From: Thunnus maccoyii
Lineage: Eukaryota > Chordata > Actinopteri > Scombriformes > Scombridae
NCBI RefSeq assembly: GCF_910596095.1
Contig: NC_056539.1
Location: forward strand, 6,770,501-6,834,500
DNA length: 64,000 bases
Direction: 5' to 3'
Under the pieces are notes generated by a model. It was given only the letters and a program-made list of their open reading frames with translations, did not search any database and was not told where the DNA came from. This document shows positions 1 through 11,200 of this stretch, piece by piece. Both the position numbers and the translations under genes were made by a program. Each line of letters starts with the position of its first letter. The first letter of the stretch is position 1.

Positions 1-75
1 CTTGGGACCGGTTGGTTGGTGTTACATTGGAGTAGCTAGAGGGACGATTTACGAAACTCTTGCAAGATTTGTACG

Positions 76-167
76 CTAACCTTAACCCTATAAACCCTAA
101 CCCACACCTTAACCCTAAGCTTAACCTGAACCTTAACCTTAAATCAACTTTAAGTCTAACCCTAACC
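76..167. repeat. Degenerate telomere-like CCCTAA repeats
   Basis: About 90 bases rich in CTAACC, CCCTAA and CCTTAA hexamers, i.e. the C-rich strand of the vertebrate telomere repeat with many changes. The units are not in clean register, so this is an old interstitial tract or a telomere-like minisatellite and not a chromosome end. Confidence 0.6.
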
Positions 168-2398
168 GCAGTCGCGAGATTTCGTCCCTCCAGCTGATCC
201 AATCTAGCATTTACCCTTTGGACCAGAGTGCTGAGAGAAATGACTCCCTAAAGACTTGACTTGAGACTTGAAAGCAATAAAAATGAAGTTTCAAATATTG
301 CTGGGGTAAAATCAGAGCAGTAAAAAACTAAATGAGACAGTGCTAGACAGGCCTGGCATTGCTGAAGCTTGAATATTCAATGAACTGAGATGACTTGGTA
401 TCAGCCATGTAAAAAAAAACTGTATTTACACAGCTTTGAGAATGAAATGTTCAAAGGACATGTCAGTTTTATTGGTGAAAATTTAGAGACATGGCAAATT
501 GCTACTGATGACTTCCACAGGCTAACTAAAACACTTAGTTCACTGACACAGGAGTTCTTTATGACTGTTTGGCTGGTTTGAGTCTAGGACTGTTAGTGGT
601 TCCCAGTGAATCAACTGAGGAGCCCAGTCCAGAAAGACTGATTCACTGTAGGAAAGGAATGAGTAGATGAGTCAACATGTTCTGTGTCTGGAGCAATCTA
701 CAGGCTAAATGAAGACAATAATACCTGAGTCAGCAGTTAAAATCAGACACTGCATAGCCAGGTGCAAGATATGAAATGCTTTCTTAAAGTCTGTAATGAG
801 TAATGAGAAATGTAGATGAATGATCAAGTGGCAGAGATCGTAAGAGCAATAGATGCAAACAATTCATGCTAAGATGAGTCATGATAAGATGAATTTAAAG
901 CTCAATATTTTGATTTGATTACTAGTTATGTACACTTTGTAGCATGTCACAGAATTGTAGTTGTTTACAGTTGGCCTGTGAAAAATGTCACTTACGTCAC
1001 AAAAGTGAACAATGGAATCAGCATAACTAGAGAGAGAGAGAGCCATAAGCAGTATGTTTTCCCTGAAAGTCCCCTGACACATGTTTTTACTTGGTTGTCA
1101 CACTTGTTTAGTTTCAGCTTGCCTCTTTCTGAGCGATTCATACTCGTCTTGGGAAACGTCATTTTGTCATTTCCCTGTAACTAGTTTCTTCTCTGTGACA
1201 ATACATTCCTCTGAAACTACATTTCATCACAGCCCACATCATTTTCCTCAGTAATCAGCAATAATATCCGAAGAATGCTTGTCATGAAGGTTTCACAAGT
1301 TCCCAGTTAAAGCAACATACCAACAGGTGTGTGTGAGTGAGTGAGCGAGTACAGCTGGGGAATTTAGTGGTCATGCCTCAGCATGCAGGAATGTTTTATG
1401 GCCCAGATGTATGTAAATGATGATATACTTGACTAGTCCTATGTGGGATAGTGGATAAGGTATGCACTTCTTAGATACTCTTGAACCATTGTCAATGTAT
1501 TGTTACCAGCAGAGCAGAAAGTGTTCTTGTTCTCTCTTTTCTTTTCTTTTTTTTTTTTTTTTTTTTTTTACTTTTTTTGAATCATTATTTAAAAGAGCCA
1601 TAGGTGGGGGCAGATTCAACATAAATGACTTATGGCTTCAATTTTATATTGTCACAAGTGACTATTTTGATCCTTTTCCATGCCTAAAATAAAAAAAATA
1701 TTAATGCTAGCAATCAAGACAATGTCTCATCCTCAGTCCTTCTAAGTAAACTTTATTTTTTTTGTTTTTTCACTAAAATCATATGTCTTCAAAATGATGT
1801 ATGGATGTAAGACATGAAAGATGTACATGTGTTCTGCACACTGATATTTTGGTTTTAAAATCAATGTTCGGCATAATAGTTACTTTACAGCACATTTCCA
1901 GTACAGTTTAGAGTTGATTGCTTTAGTTCTGAACAAAATGCCTACAGTTTACAGTTCAAGAGCTGAATAGCCTCAGTGTACTTCTCATGAACCGCTCAGA
2001 TGTTCTTCTGTAAAGGCAAGTGACAGAGATGTTACACAGGGCGACAGCTGTGGCCTGTAGGATCTACTGTATCTCTTATATCAACTATATCAGAGATTTT
2101 TTAAATTACTGAAGAAATGGTGGAACTGACAAATCATAAATACAGACAGATGATGTAGTAAACATACCTTCATACATGTAACATGATCCTTAGCACTGTT
2201 TCACCCAAACATTTAAATGCATTTTTTTTCCCTTCACACAAATAATATAAACCCACTGTTATTGAAAATAACAATTTTGTAGCCTCAGCAGTTAATTTAG
2301 TCTTGGAAAGTGAACAAATCGCAAACTTCCTCCAGAAACCTGTGTGAAATTTTCATAAAGGAGAAGCAGACATTAAGAAAGGCCTGTTTCAAAATACA

Positions 2399-2432
<34 letters not shown>

Positions 2433-3020
2433 GCAGATTATCTTTTGACTTCATCTTAGGAAAAGCACAGGCGTTATTAATAACATTAACCCAGTTATGC
2501 TTCTATTATATTCAGGTGTCCCAGTAAACCATGACAATGTGACAGTGAGCCTTTATGCACAATACCAGGATCCTGAAACTGAGGCAGCTAAGTGGATTCA
2601 GCCATCGTTTATCTTATTATTTACACCTGTGGTTTTCCTACTGTGACATGTCAATATGCCTTCTGAGAAAAGGCCTATGAACAAACTGTCTTCTGCTCAG
2701 CTAATCAGCCTATTTTCCCTCATTCAATTACTTGACCTGCAGGTCAAAGCAGTCAGACCTGACGACATTTCCATGGTTGGCTACTGCCCCCTAGTGTTTC
2801 AGTGAGGTTATTACGGTAGTTTGCACTATTGTAGGACTGGGAGGGTTCAAACGTTACTTCAGTATTGGAGTGAGCAGACAGCCCAAATCAGTTTGTGCGG
2901 GAGACTTGACCTGCAAGCCAAGGGTCACGTGACAGTCAGACTCAGCCGAAACCATTAGTCTCTATTTAAATGTCTTTTCTCTCAAATTATCAAATGTATA
3001 GGGTGCCGTGAAAAGCAAAA
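168..3020. other. Non-coding upstream DNA, no gene recognised
   Basis: AT-rich DNA with stop codons in all frames and no open frame that resembles a known protein. It holds long poly-T runs (about 1547-1570 and 2401-2429) and short (GA)n tracts. A perfect GTCACGTGAC E-box palindrome lies at about 2924-2933. The remainder shows nothing I can name. Confidence 0.6.
2401..2429. repeat. Poly-T homopolymer, 29 bases
   Basis: An uninterrupted run of T after position 2400. It may be the A-tail of a minus-strand retroposon, but no retroposon body is recognisable next to it. Confidence 0.8.
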
Positions 3021-3602
3021 GACAATCCAATAATTGAATATATATTATTCTGAAATGGGTCATTCTGCATGAGTGCTTTGCTACTTTAAATATATTGATG
3101 CTAACATGTAGGCCCTTTGAAAAAGTAAATTTTAAATGCATGATTTTTTACTTGTAACAGAGTATTTTTACACTGTGGTATGCTACTTTTATTTAAGTAA
3201 AAAAAAAATCAAGTACTTTACCCACCATTGTACAATGTTGCAGTAGGTCTACTTAAATGAGTATTGCCATTCCCTTATACTATTACTCCACTACATTTCA
3301 GAGACAAAAAATGTAATTTTTATTCCTCATTTATACAGCTATATCTTTGCAGTTTAAAGGTGAAAGATGAAACTAAAGTGGTCAAAAAGAGCTTGACCAG
3401 CTATGCATCAGTAATATTAACCAAATAGCTATTACAACTGTGAAGAATACTTTTACTTTTGATACTTGACTACATTTTGCTGATAATACTTTTGTACTTC
3501 TGTACTATATAATGGTGAATGCAGTACTTTCATGGAGTTTATATTTACATAGAAGTATTGTTACTTGTAATTAAATAAAGGAACTGAGTACTTCTTCAAC
3601 CA
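3021..3602. repeat. Dispersed teleost repeat, 'acttttacttaagta' type, two fragments
   Basis: Two adjoining fragments (about 3021-3236 and 3400-3602) carry the TACTTTTACTT and AAGTACTTCTTC phrases of a very common fish dispersed repeat. The family is recognised from memory of fish introns. A related diverged copy in the opposite orientation lies at about 30045-30240. Confidence 0.55.
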
Positions 3603-3778
3603 CAAGCCAATAATGATCAAAATATTAAATATTGTATATCTGCAACAGTAGACCTCAGTGGTGGTAAATTGGCAGTTCCATGGATGTATTACAGGAACTT
3701 TGATACATCTATGGGACGTACATGTTGTCAGGTTAGCTCGGCTGCCTCCGTTTATACCATGTGACCCTCGTCCTGCAG

Positions 3779-4015
3779 GTCGGAGCCGGACCGCGTTATA
3801 TTTTTCATACCTGCATTCTGCGAAGACCCGCCCCTACTCTGCCTCTGATTGGCTCTGCTCTGACCCCCATATAAATATGTCACACCCTGCTCACCCCTCA
3901 TATCTAAACTAACCAATCCAACCCACGAAGGCAACGAGTACTAGCCAATCAGAGTCAGAGTAGGACGGGTCTTCGCGGAATGCAGGTGGGGAAAAAAATA
4001 AGGCGGTCGGAGCGG
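3779..4015. repeat. Large inverted repeat in the SAP130 promoter
   Basis: The arm at about 3779-3853 matches the reverse complement of about 3943-4015, with a spacer near 90 bases. The best part (3809-3853 against 3943-3987) differs at a handful of positions and one gap. Each arm has one NF-Y type CCAAT box, so the boxes face each other across the TATA-like spacer. Confidence 0.8.
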
Positions 4016-4209
4016 TCCGTTGAAAGACTGGGGGTTGGTCAAAACATTTTCGGAGCTCCGATTGGTCCGCGATCTGGCAGTGTAGTCTCTGATTGGTGGA
4101 ATGAAGCAGGGAGGTCCGGCTCTGTCCCTGAGCGTTCTTCCGGCTTACATGTTGGAAAAAAGAAAAGACGAATGGAAAAAATTGTAATCCACAAAACGAC
4201 CATTGCCTA
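3779..4209 (+). promoter_or_regulatory. SAP130: GC-rich CCAAT-box promoter region with first non-coding exon of SAP130
   Basis: The local composition changes from AT-rich to GC- and CpG-rich. Several CCAAT/ATTGG boxes (NF-Y type) occur at about 3847, 3913, 3944, 4060 and 4091. A TATAAATA-like box lies at 3870-3878. A good splice donor (GTAAGT) at 4210 would end a 5' untranslated exon whose partner is the acceptor at 5185, 17 bases before the SAP130 start codon. The transcription start itself cannot be fixed by eye. Confidence 0.55.
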
Positions 4210-5185
4210 GTAAGTCCGCAATACGGTAATTCCTGCACATATACCCAACATATTTGTTTGTTTAGCTGTGCGAAGTCTACGCCGTTGTACTGTTGTAAAG
4301 TTGAGCATTGTGCATGAAAACCAGGTTAGCGAACACAACGTTAGCTTGCTGCTAGCTACGATAGCTGGCTAGCTCGGTAGCTTTTTAGTTTTAAGATTAC
4401 CGAACCAAAACCACCGGCCACAGCGTTTGTTATCTTACCGGGCTGATATCGCGTTTGTTCATTATGATATAGGCCGTCAAAAAGCCGCCGCTGTGCTCGC
4501 ACGTTAACTTGATATTTGATTAGTAATGATGCAGTTGTTGTCGAGCAGTTAAACCACACTGTTATTGCCCATTTAACGTTAAACAAAGCTCCACCCAAAA
4601 GCTCTGGTCTTGTTTTTCACAGTTATACTTAATTATGTCAAACTTTATCAATACCGGTTGGTAAATGTTATCGACCTGGCCCTGGTTCATTAACGATAAT
4701 ACCCCGCCGCATGTGAAGGGTTAAACTGGGGGGTTTTATTGTTAGTGGTCCTCGTACATGAGTAGTATTTGTCACATACACATTTGAAAAAAATGCGCAA
4801 TACGTTTCAGTCACTATAGAATATCTGAACAGGCTGTATATACTCTACATAACCATCTACTTACTAATTGTAACGTCATTTTTTTTTTAATGTGAGATTT
4901 ATCTCTGCACTCCTTGCGCTCTTCACTTCTTCGCAATATTTGTATCCTGTTTACAGTTCACAGAAAGTGATTCACCTGTATATAGTCATTCCATGTGTAT
5001 ATTTCTGAAGATTGTTGTTTATTCTGTGTAAATACATTGAGAGTCACTAAACCGCAGTCAGATTTCCTGTATGTGTAAACATACTTGGTCAATAAAGATG
5101 ATTCTGATTTATTGATTTTTAAACCTTGATAATTATCTCTATGTGTGCTACTAGAATTAATGTTCAACTGTTAACACCATTTTAG
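4210..5185 (+). other. SAP130: Presumed first intron of SAP130
   Basis: Non-coding DNA between the proposed 5' untranslated exon and the first coding exon. It begins CpG-rich and becomes AT-rich. Nothing else is recognisable. Confidence 0.45.
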
Positions 5186-5202
5186 GTCTTAAAAAAGTCA
5201 AA

Positions 5203-8200
5203 ATGAGCTCCCAGCAATTCCCCCGACATGGGCTGTCTGCTTCCAGCGGGGGAGCACCTCAGATCCCTGCTGGAGGAAACCTAGTGTCTGTCAATCAGCC
5301 GTCAAACCCACCAGGTAACTTACTGTCACTGAAATGACTTGGGCGTATACATAACATATGGCAAGGAAGACACCTGTTTAATCAAAATGTTTTCCATCAG
5401 CTGGTGCAGATGCAGACAGCGGTCGTGATGCCGACCATGGGCAGCAGGATCATCCACCTGCGGGAGGCGGGGGAACCTTGGTGTTCAGAGATGACAAGCA
5501 GGAGACCATGGTGGTCAGACCGTACCCACAGGTACAGACACATGGCCAGCCACAAGCTGCTCCCCAAGCTGTGCCCATCCAGCCCGGCACACCCGTGACC
5601 GTACCTGCTCCCTCTGTCCACCTCCCACAGGGCCAGCCTGCAGTCCTCACTGATGGACAGATGAAGGTGATGATTACTTCTCTTAACTGTTAAAACATCT
5701 AGAAGCCTTGTATCTACATTTCATATAATAAAAACATGAGGTGTCTTTACCATCTTAAATTTGATGTTAATGCAGTTTAATTGCACATAAGCTGGCAAAG
5801 ATATATATTCCTCATTCTGTGGTTGTGGGACAATAAACCGTTGCTTTCTGAGGTTGAATTTGTTCACTCAGAAAGTGTTGAATTATAGCTAGTTTACATT
5901 TGATAATCTTTATGAAGATGGAAGCTTGGCTGGACCGATTTTGGGTGATTTGAAGGAATTCAGGATGTAATAATCTGCCTTCTTCATCCTAACCTCATGC
6001 TCTCCAGATTTCCTTTTAAAGTGTGCTTAATTTTGCTAGTCTGTCTTGTTTAGTGTTAACTGGTCCAGGCTGAAATAAAGAGCAAGCCTTGCTACAGCCA
6101 ATGACCGATAAGCTCAAGAGGGAAGACAAAGGATTGAACAGGAAAATCATAACCTTAACAACTATGATACTTCCTGTTCTGTACACAGTCTTTCTCAGTT
6201 TCATGTAGTTCTTGCTATGTAATTTCATTTGGAAGAATTCAAGCTGAGACTGAAGTTATATTTTTACAAAATATCAACAGCAAAAACTGCTATTTTGCAT
6301 TTTTGAAGCCATGCACATAGAGCTTTTAAAGATCTAACTGATATATTAAGGGATTTGTTTGCCAATTTTACACCCATGGTAGACTTTCAGAGAGGATAAA
6401 TTGTTTTTCGCAATTTTTGTCATGGATAAACCTTAAATGCTAAATTTAAAAAAATAATCAGAAACAAATTGTTCCAGTCAGAAGTGCTAATTATGGAGTT
6501 TTTTTTCTTCTTAATAAATGGTTCAGTGATAACATTTTGTATGTATACTGGCTACGTGCAAACTGTCTAACCTCACAATTACTCCTTACTGTTACAGCAG
6601 TTCTACTGCAACATGTTGTGAAAGGTGTACATGGATGATGTGGTGAATGTGCATTTTGGTTTCAGTAGATGGTGTTCTTTTCTAGCATTGTTCTTAACAC
6701 ACTTCACTGCCAAAAATATAATTTCTGTTATAAAATCTGTTTTGTGTGTTTTTTAAGGCTGTCCTGAAGTCACCTATGCCAAGTCGTCTCATTGCCCCAG
6801 CACCAGCTTCCAACCAGGGTCACATCCCCATACCCTCCAAGGTCCCTGGTCACATTACTGTCACCATAGAAAGCAGTATTGCTCCAACCACGTCTATCCC
6901 CGTGGCAACCATCAGTGGTCAGCAGGTGAGTGCAATGTTCGTTGGATTTAAGTGCATGTTATTATGTATGTTACTTAGTGTATGTCACTAAAGACCTGAG
7001 CTGCTTTGTGTTTCAGGGTCATTCCAGCAACTTACACCACCTGATGCCAGCTAACATTCAGATCATTCGGGGCAGTGCCCCTGCACTGCAGATCGGGACC
7101 CCTACGGTCCCTCCCCAGACCTTCACGTCCCATTTACCCAGAGGTATGCATGATGTAGTAAGAACAGTATGCTGCCCTTGATGAAATGTTTGCTTCCCCT
7201 TAAAACAGCAGTCCATGTATTCCTCATTTTATCAGCAGTGTATTTTGCTAGATCAGTGTATTTTTTGCCCTGTAGGGGCTGCTGCAGCAGCTGTTATGTC
7301 AAGCTCCAAAACTGTCCTGCGGCCAGCTACTGGAGCAAGTGCAGGCCCCGGCCAGCCCACAGTGCAGCACATCATCCACCAGACTATTCAGGTGCCCAGA
7401 TTTACTCACAGTTAAAGAAGTGTAGATATTGTGCCGGGCATTTCGGATCATCCTTTGTAACTGTGTCATATCTCTCTGTCCACAGTCCCGCCCTGCTGTA
7501 ACAACGTCTACAGCTGTGCTTCCAACTGTGGTGGCTCCCATTTCAGCAACAAGAACTCAGTCTCCTGTTATCAGTCCAACAGTTACACACTCTGCAGAGG
7601 TGACACATGGGTAAGCAGCAGTGTAACGATTTATTGACCAGAACATTAACAGAGATGTAGCATGTGTAATTGCCAGAGGTGATAAGCTGGTCACGGTTTG
7701 ATTTTATGATGAGGAGTTTTACAACTAACTAAAACAAAACAATTTGTGGTGTTAGTCGGAATGATAGGCTGTATTTCTGTATCTATAGCATGTCTTTTTT
7801 AACGTTTTTTTTGTCTCCTCTGGTCTATATAGGTATTTGTATAAAATTAAGGTAGCATCATGTAATTTCAGTCACTTTTTTCCAAGCACAGACTGGAACA
7901 TTTGGATATTTATTTTACAGTGAAGTCATATGACTGTATAAATAGTCACTCAGACGCAGAATAAAACTGAGCAAAGCAAATAAAAAGTCACAATAATTGC
8001 CTTTGTGCATCTCTGCCATCAGCCTTTTGGAAGAGACCTGGTGCATTCAGTGACCTGTCAGAGAGCAAAGATCTTATCAGTTCTAATAAAACACTGCTGC
8101 TTTTTGTGTAGTATTTTGCAGCAGCAATGTCCAGAAGAACATCTTGAACTTGTTTTCCATGTCTTTCTAAAACGTAGCTTAGACCAGTGATTCCCAACCT

Positions 8201-11200
8201 TTTTGGTTGCTTGTGACTACTTAAAACAAAGGCCAAAGTTATGGCCTTGGGCTGAGCAGTTTAACTAAACAGTGTTTTTTCTGTCTAAAACTGTTTGATT
8301 TGGTGGATTTTTAAAGGCCTGAAGAGGTGAAAGTATCCAGTATTTCTCTGAAAAAAAAAGTTACAGAAAAGTCAGAAAAAAATGTTACTATGTAACACGG
8401 AGAAGTCAGTAATTTGAGTTTTTGACTCTTTCAGGCGTCCAGGGCTGACCATTCACCCTCCTCCAGCCACTGTCAGTATCCAGAGGCCTCAGACATCCCG
8501 TGACACAGCTACACGGATCACACTGCCATCTCACCCTGCAATTGGGGCTCAAAAGCCCCAGCCTCCGCACACTATGACGCAGGTTACTGCTTCTTGATGA
8601 TGACCAGCAAAAAATAATGAAAAGTCATTTTACACAGTGACTGAAATAATTCCCCTTTTTTGTTCCCCAACAGAAGCCCATCTTCAGTACTGTGACACCA
8701 GTAGCTGCAGCAACTGTGGCACCAATTGTTGCCACTAACACTGTGCCATCAACCACCACAATAGGTATCAACTTTTTGTATATTCATTTCTATCAGCTAG
8801 TCATTAAAGTTTGTAATGCTAGACTAAATGACCCAAAATTTAAACCACAAATAGAGCAGTTGTTTTTACACAAATATTGATAACCCTGTCCTCCTTAATG
8901 TTTAGGCTCTGTGCCACATACCCAAATGACCAGTAACACCATTGTCACCATGACGATGGCCTCACACTCCTCTCATGCTACAGCAGTGACCACCTCTGCC
9001 ATCCCTGTTGGTAAGTCGACCCCTTTCTTTCACTGGAACACTTTTGTGTGCTTCATAAGCAGGAGTTGTCACCTTGACCTCAATCTTTTCATCGTGTGTT
9101 CTACTGAACATTTATTCTTAACCGCCTCATGATGTTGTTCACAGCTAAAGTGGTCCCTCAGCCCATCGCCCACTCTTCATCCCGCGTGCAGCCAGACTAC
9201 CCTGGAGAGAGAGCCAACCTCATCCCCATCCCAGGCCATCGGTCATCTCCTAACCCTGTCACCATGGAAGCAAGAAGTGACAACAGGTGAGCACACGATG
9301 TTGGTGAATGGATTTCGACTCTATGACACAGTGTACAAGGAAAGACTGAACAACCAGTTTATCTTACATCCGTTACTTGTGTTTGGAAAGTCTGAGGGTA
9401 ATCAACTGACATGAATATTTAGCTGTTTGTTTTTCTTATTTCATATATTATGCCCTATTATACTTAAAATGTGTATACATGCAGAGAGTTGTTTCATACT
9501 GGAAACTTTTCATATGTTTATATATTTGTTATTCCTCATAAATCAACCCTCTTGAAACAAAACAGAAACATAATTGCTCATTTATCTGCAGTTGTAGCAT
9601 ACGCTGTGATTGGCTGTTGGGTGTGATCATATACTAAGTACAAGTAGGGATAGCAGGGTAAAAGTGTCCTTTAGACATTAGCAATTACTTGTTTTATTAG
9701 CCAACAATGATCATTTATGGAGACATGTTGCAAAATTAGGGAGGATGTCTTGAAATTGTGACCTCTGTACCTTGTGTTAATGAGAATTAATTCTGAGATA
9801 TTGTATCTTGTATCTCATTAGTGAAGATAAGAAATCAAATGATCAAACTTATTAGCCTCATTAGCAGAGATACTTTGTTTAAATGACGATGAATCTTGGA
9901 CTAATCTTGTTTGTTGTATTTTAAGGCCCTCTGTGCCAGTGCAGTTCCAGTACTTCCTGCCGGCATACTCCTCGTCATACCCTCTGACGCACACCTACAC
10001 CCCCATCAGCAGCTCTGTATCTACCATCCGCCAGTATCCTGGTAAGAACTACTAATCAGTTTTATTAGCAGTCACAGTTAACTGTTGTGGTGACTGGTGT
10101 ATAGTGCAACATATCACACATTATTTGACTTGACATGTGAAAGCAAATTGACATTTTGGCAAAATACACTAAAATATGTATGTTGAATGTGAAACCAGAG
10201 GGTTAAATAAATGACTTGATTGCATAAAGATCTCATTTTAAATTTATTTTGACTCTCAACAAGTTACTCCTCAAGCTCCGAGTTCAGCACTGCCCACTCA
10301 AACTGGAGTAGGTGTGGCCACCACCGTCCATCTAAACCACATGCAGCTGATGGCAGTGGATCGGATTGGTCTGCCATCTGCACAAATCAGCACCCAGGGG
10401 ATCCAGCCAGCACCAATCGCTGCACAGGGCATTCAGCCTGCACCGATAGGAGTGCAGGGCCTGCACACATCTGCACCAATCACCACACAGGGAATACAGC
10501 AGGCACCAATAGTCACTCAGCAACAGCAGCAACAACAACCACAGTCTGAAGCAAAATCTGGTAATAACTGAATGAACAGTGAAATAACACGATCTTGATG
10601 AATACTTAACTGAGTTGTGGGCTGTTTGTAATGCATGTTTTATTTTGTTCAGGGGTTGTTTTGGCTGATGGCTTTGTAGCTAGCCCGATCAGCAGCACAT
10701 TCAGCACCACCCAGCCTGTAGCCACCATGGTGCAGGCGCACGCCCAGGGAGGAGTCGGAGGAGCTCCCACACTAGTCTCCTCCCCTAGACCCAGCATCCT
10801 CCGCAAGAAGCCCGCTAATGAAAGGTGAGGTTAACACCAGCACGTCAAACGTGGCCTTTTCATGGAGCTTTACTAAAATGCACAAAAAAGTGTCTCCTGC
10901 TTATTTTCCAGATCATTACTAAAAATGGTTACCCTAACCCCCTGGCCTCATTAAAACAAAGCCCAGTCCTACAATCATACTGAACCCAGACACGGGTTTT
11001 AGACTGCTCTCTCTGTGTGTCACTTGACTTCCACACCTTGGCTTTTCAGTGTCTCATAGTCACTGCATAGCAGGATAACTACCAGCACTGGATTATTATA
11101 ATTAAAGTCTGGCAAAAACTTGATATAAATTCAAAGTGCATGGCTAAACGTTTCCTTTTACCAAACAAATCCTCCCTGTCCTTGTGTGTTTCAGTTGCGT

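Noticed and set aside
3909-4238. A 109-codon minus-strand frame in the SAP130 promoter
   Set aside because: Low stop density from GC-rich DNA and the inverted repeat; no recognisable protein and no splice or start context.
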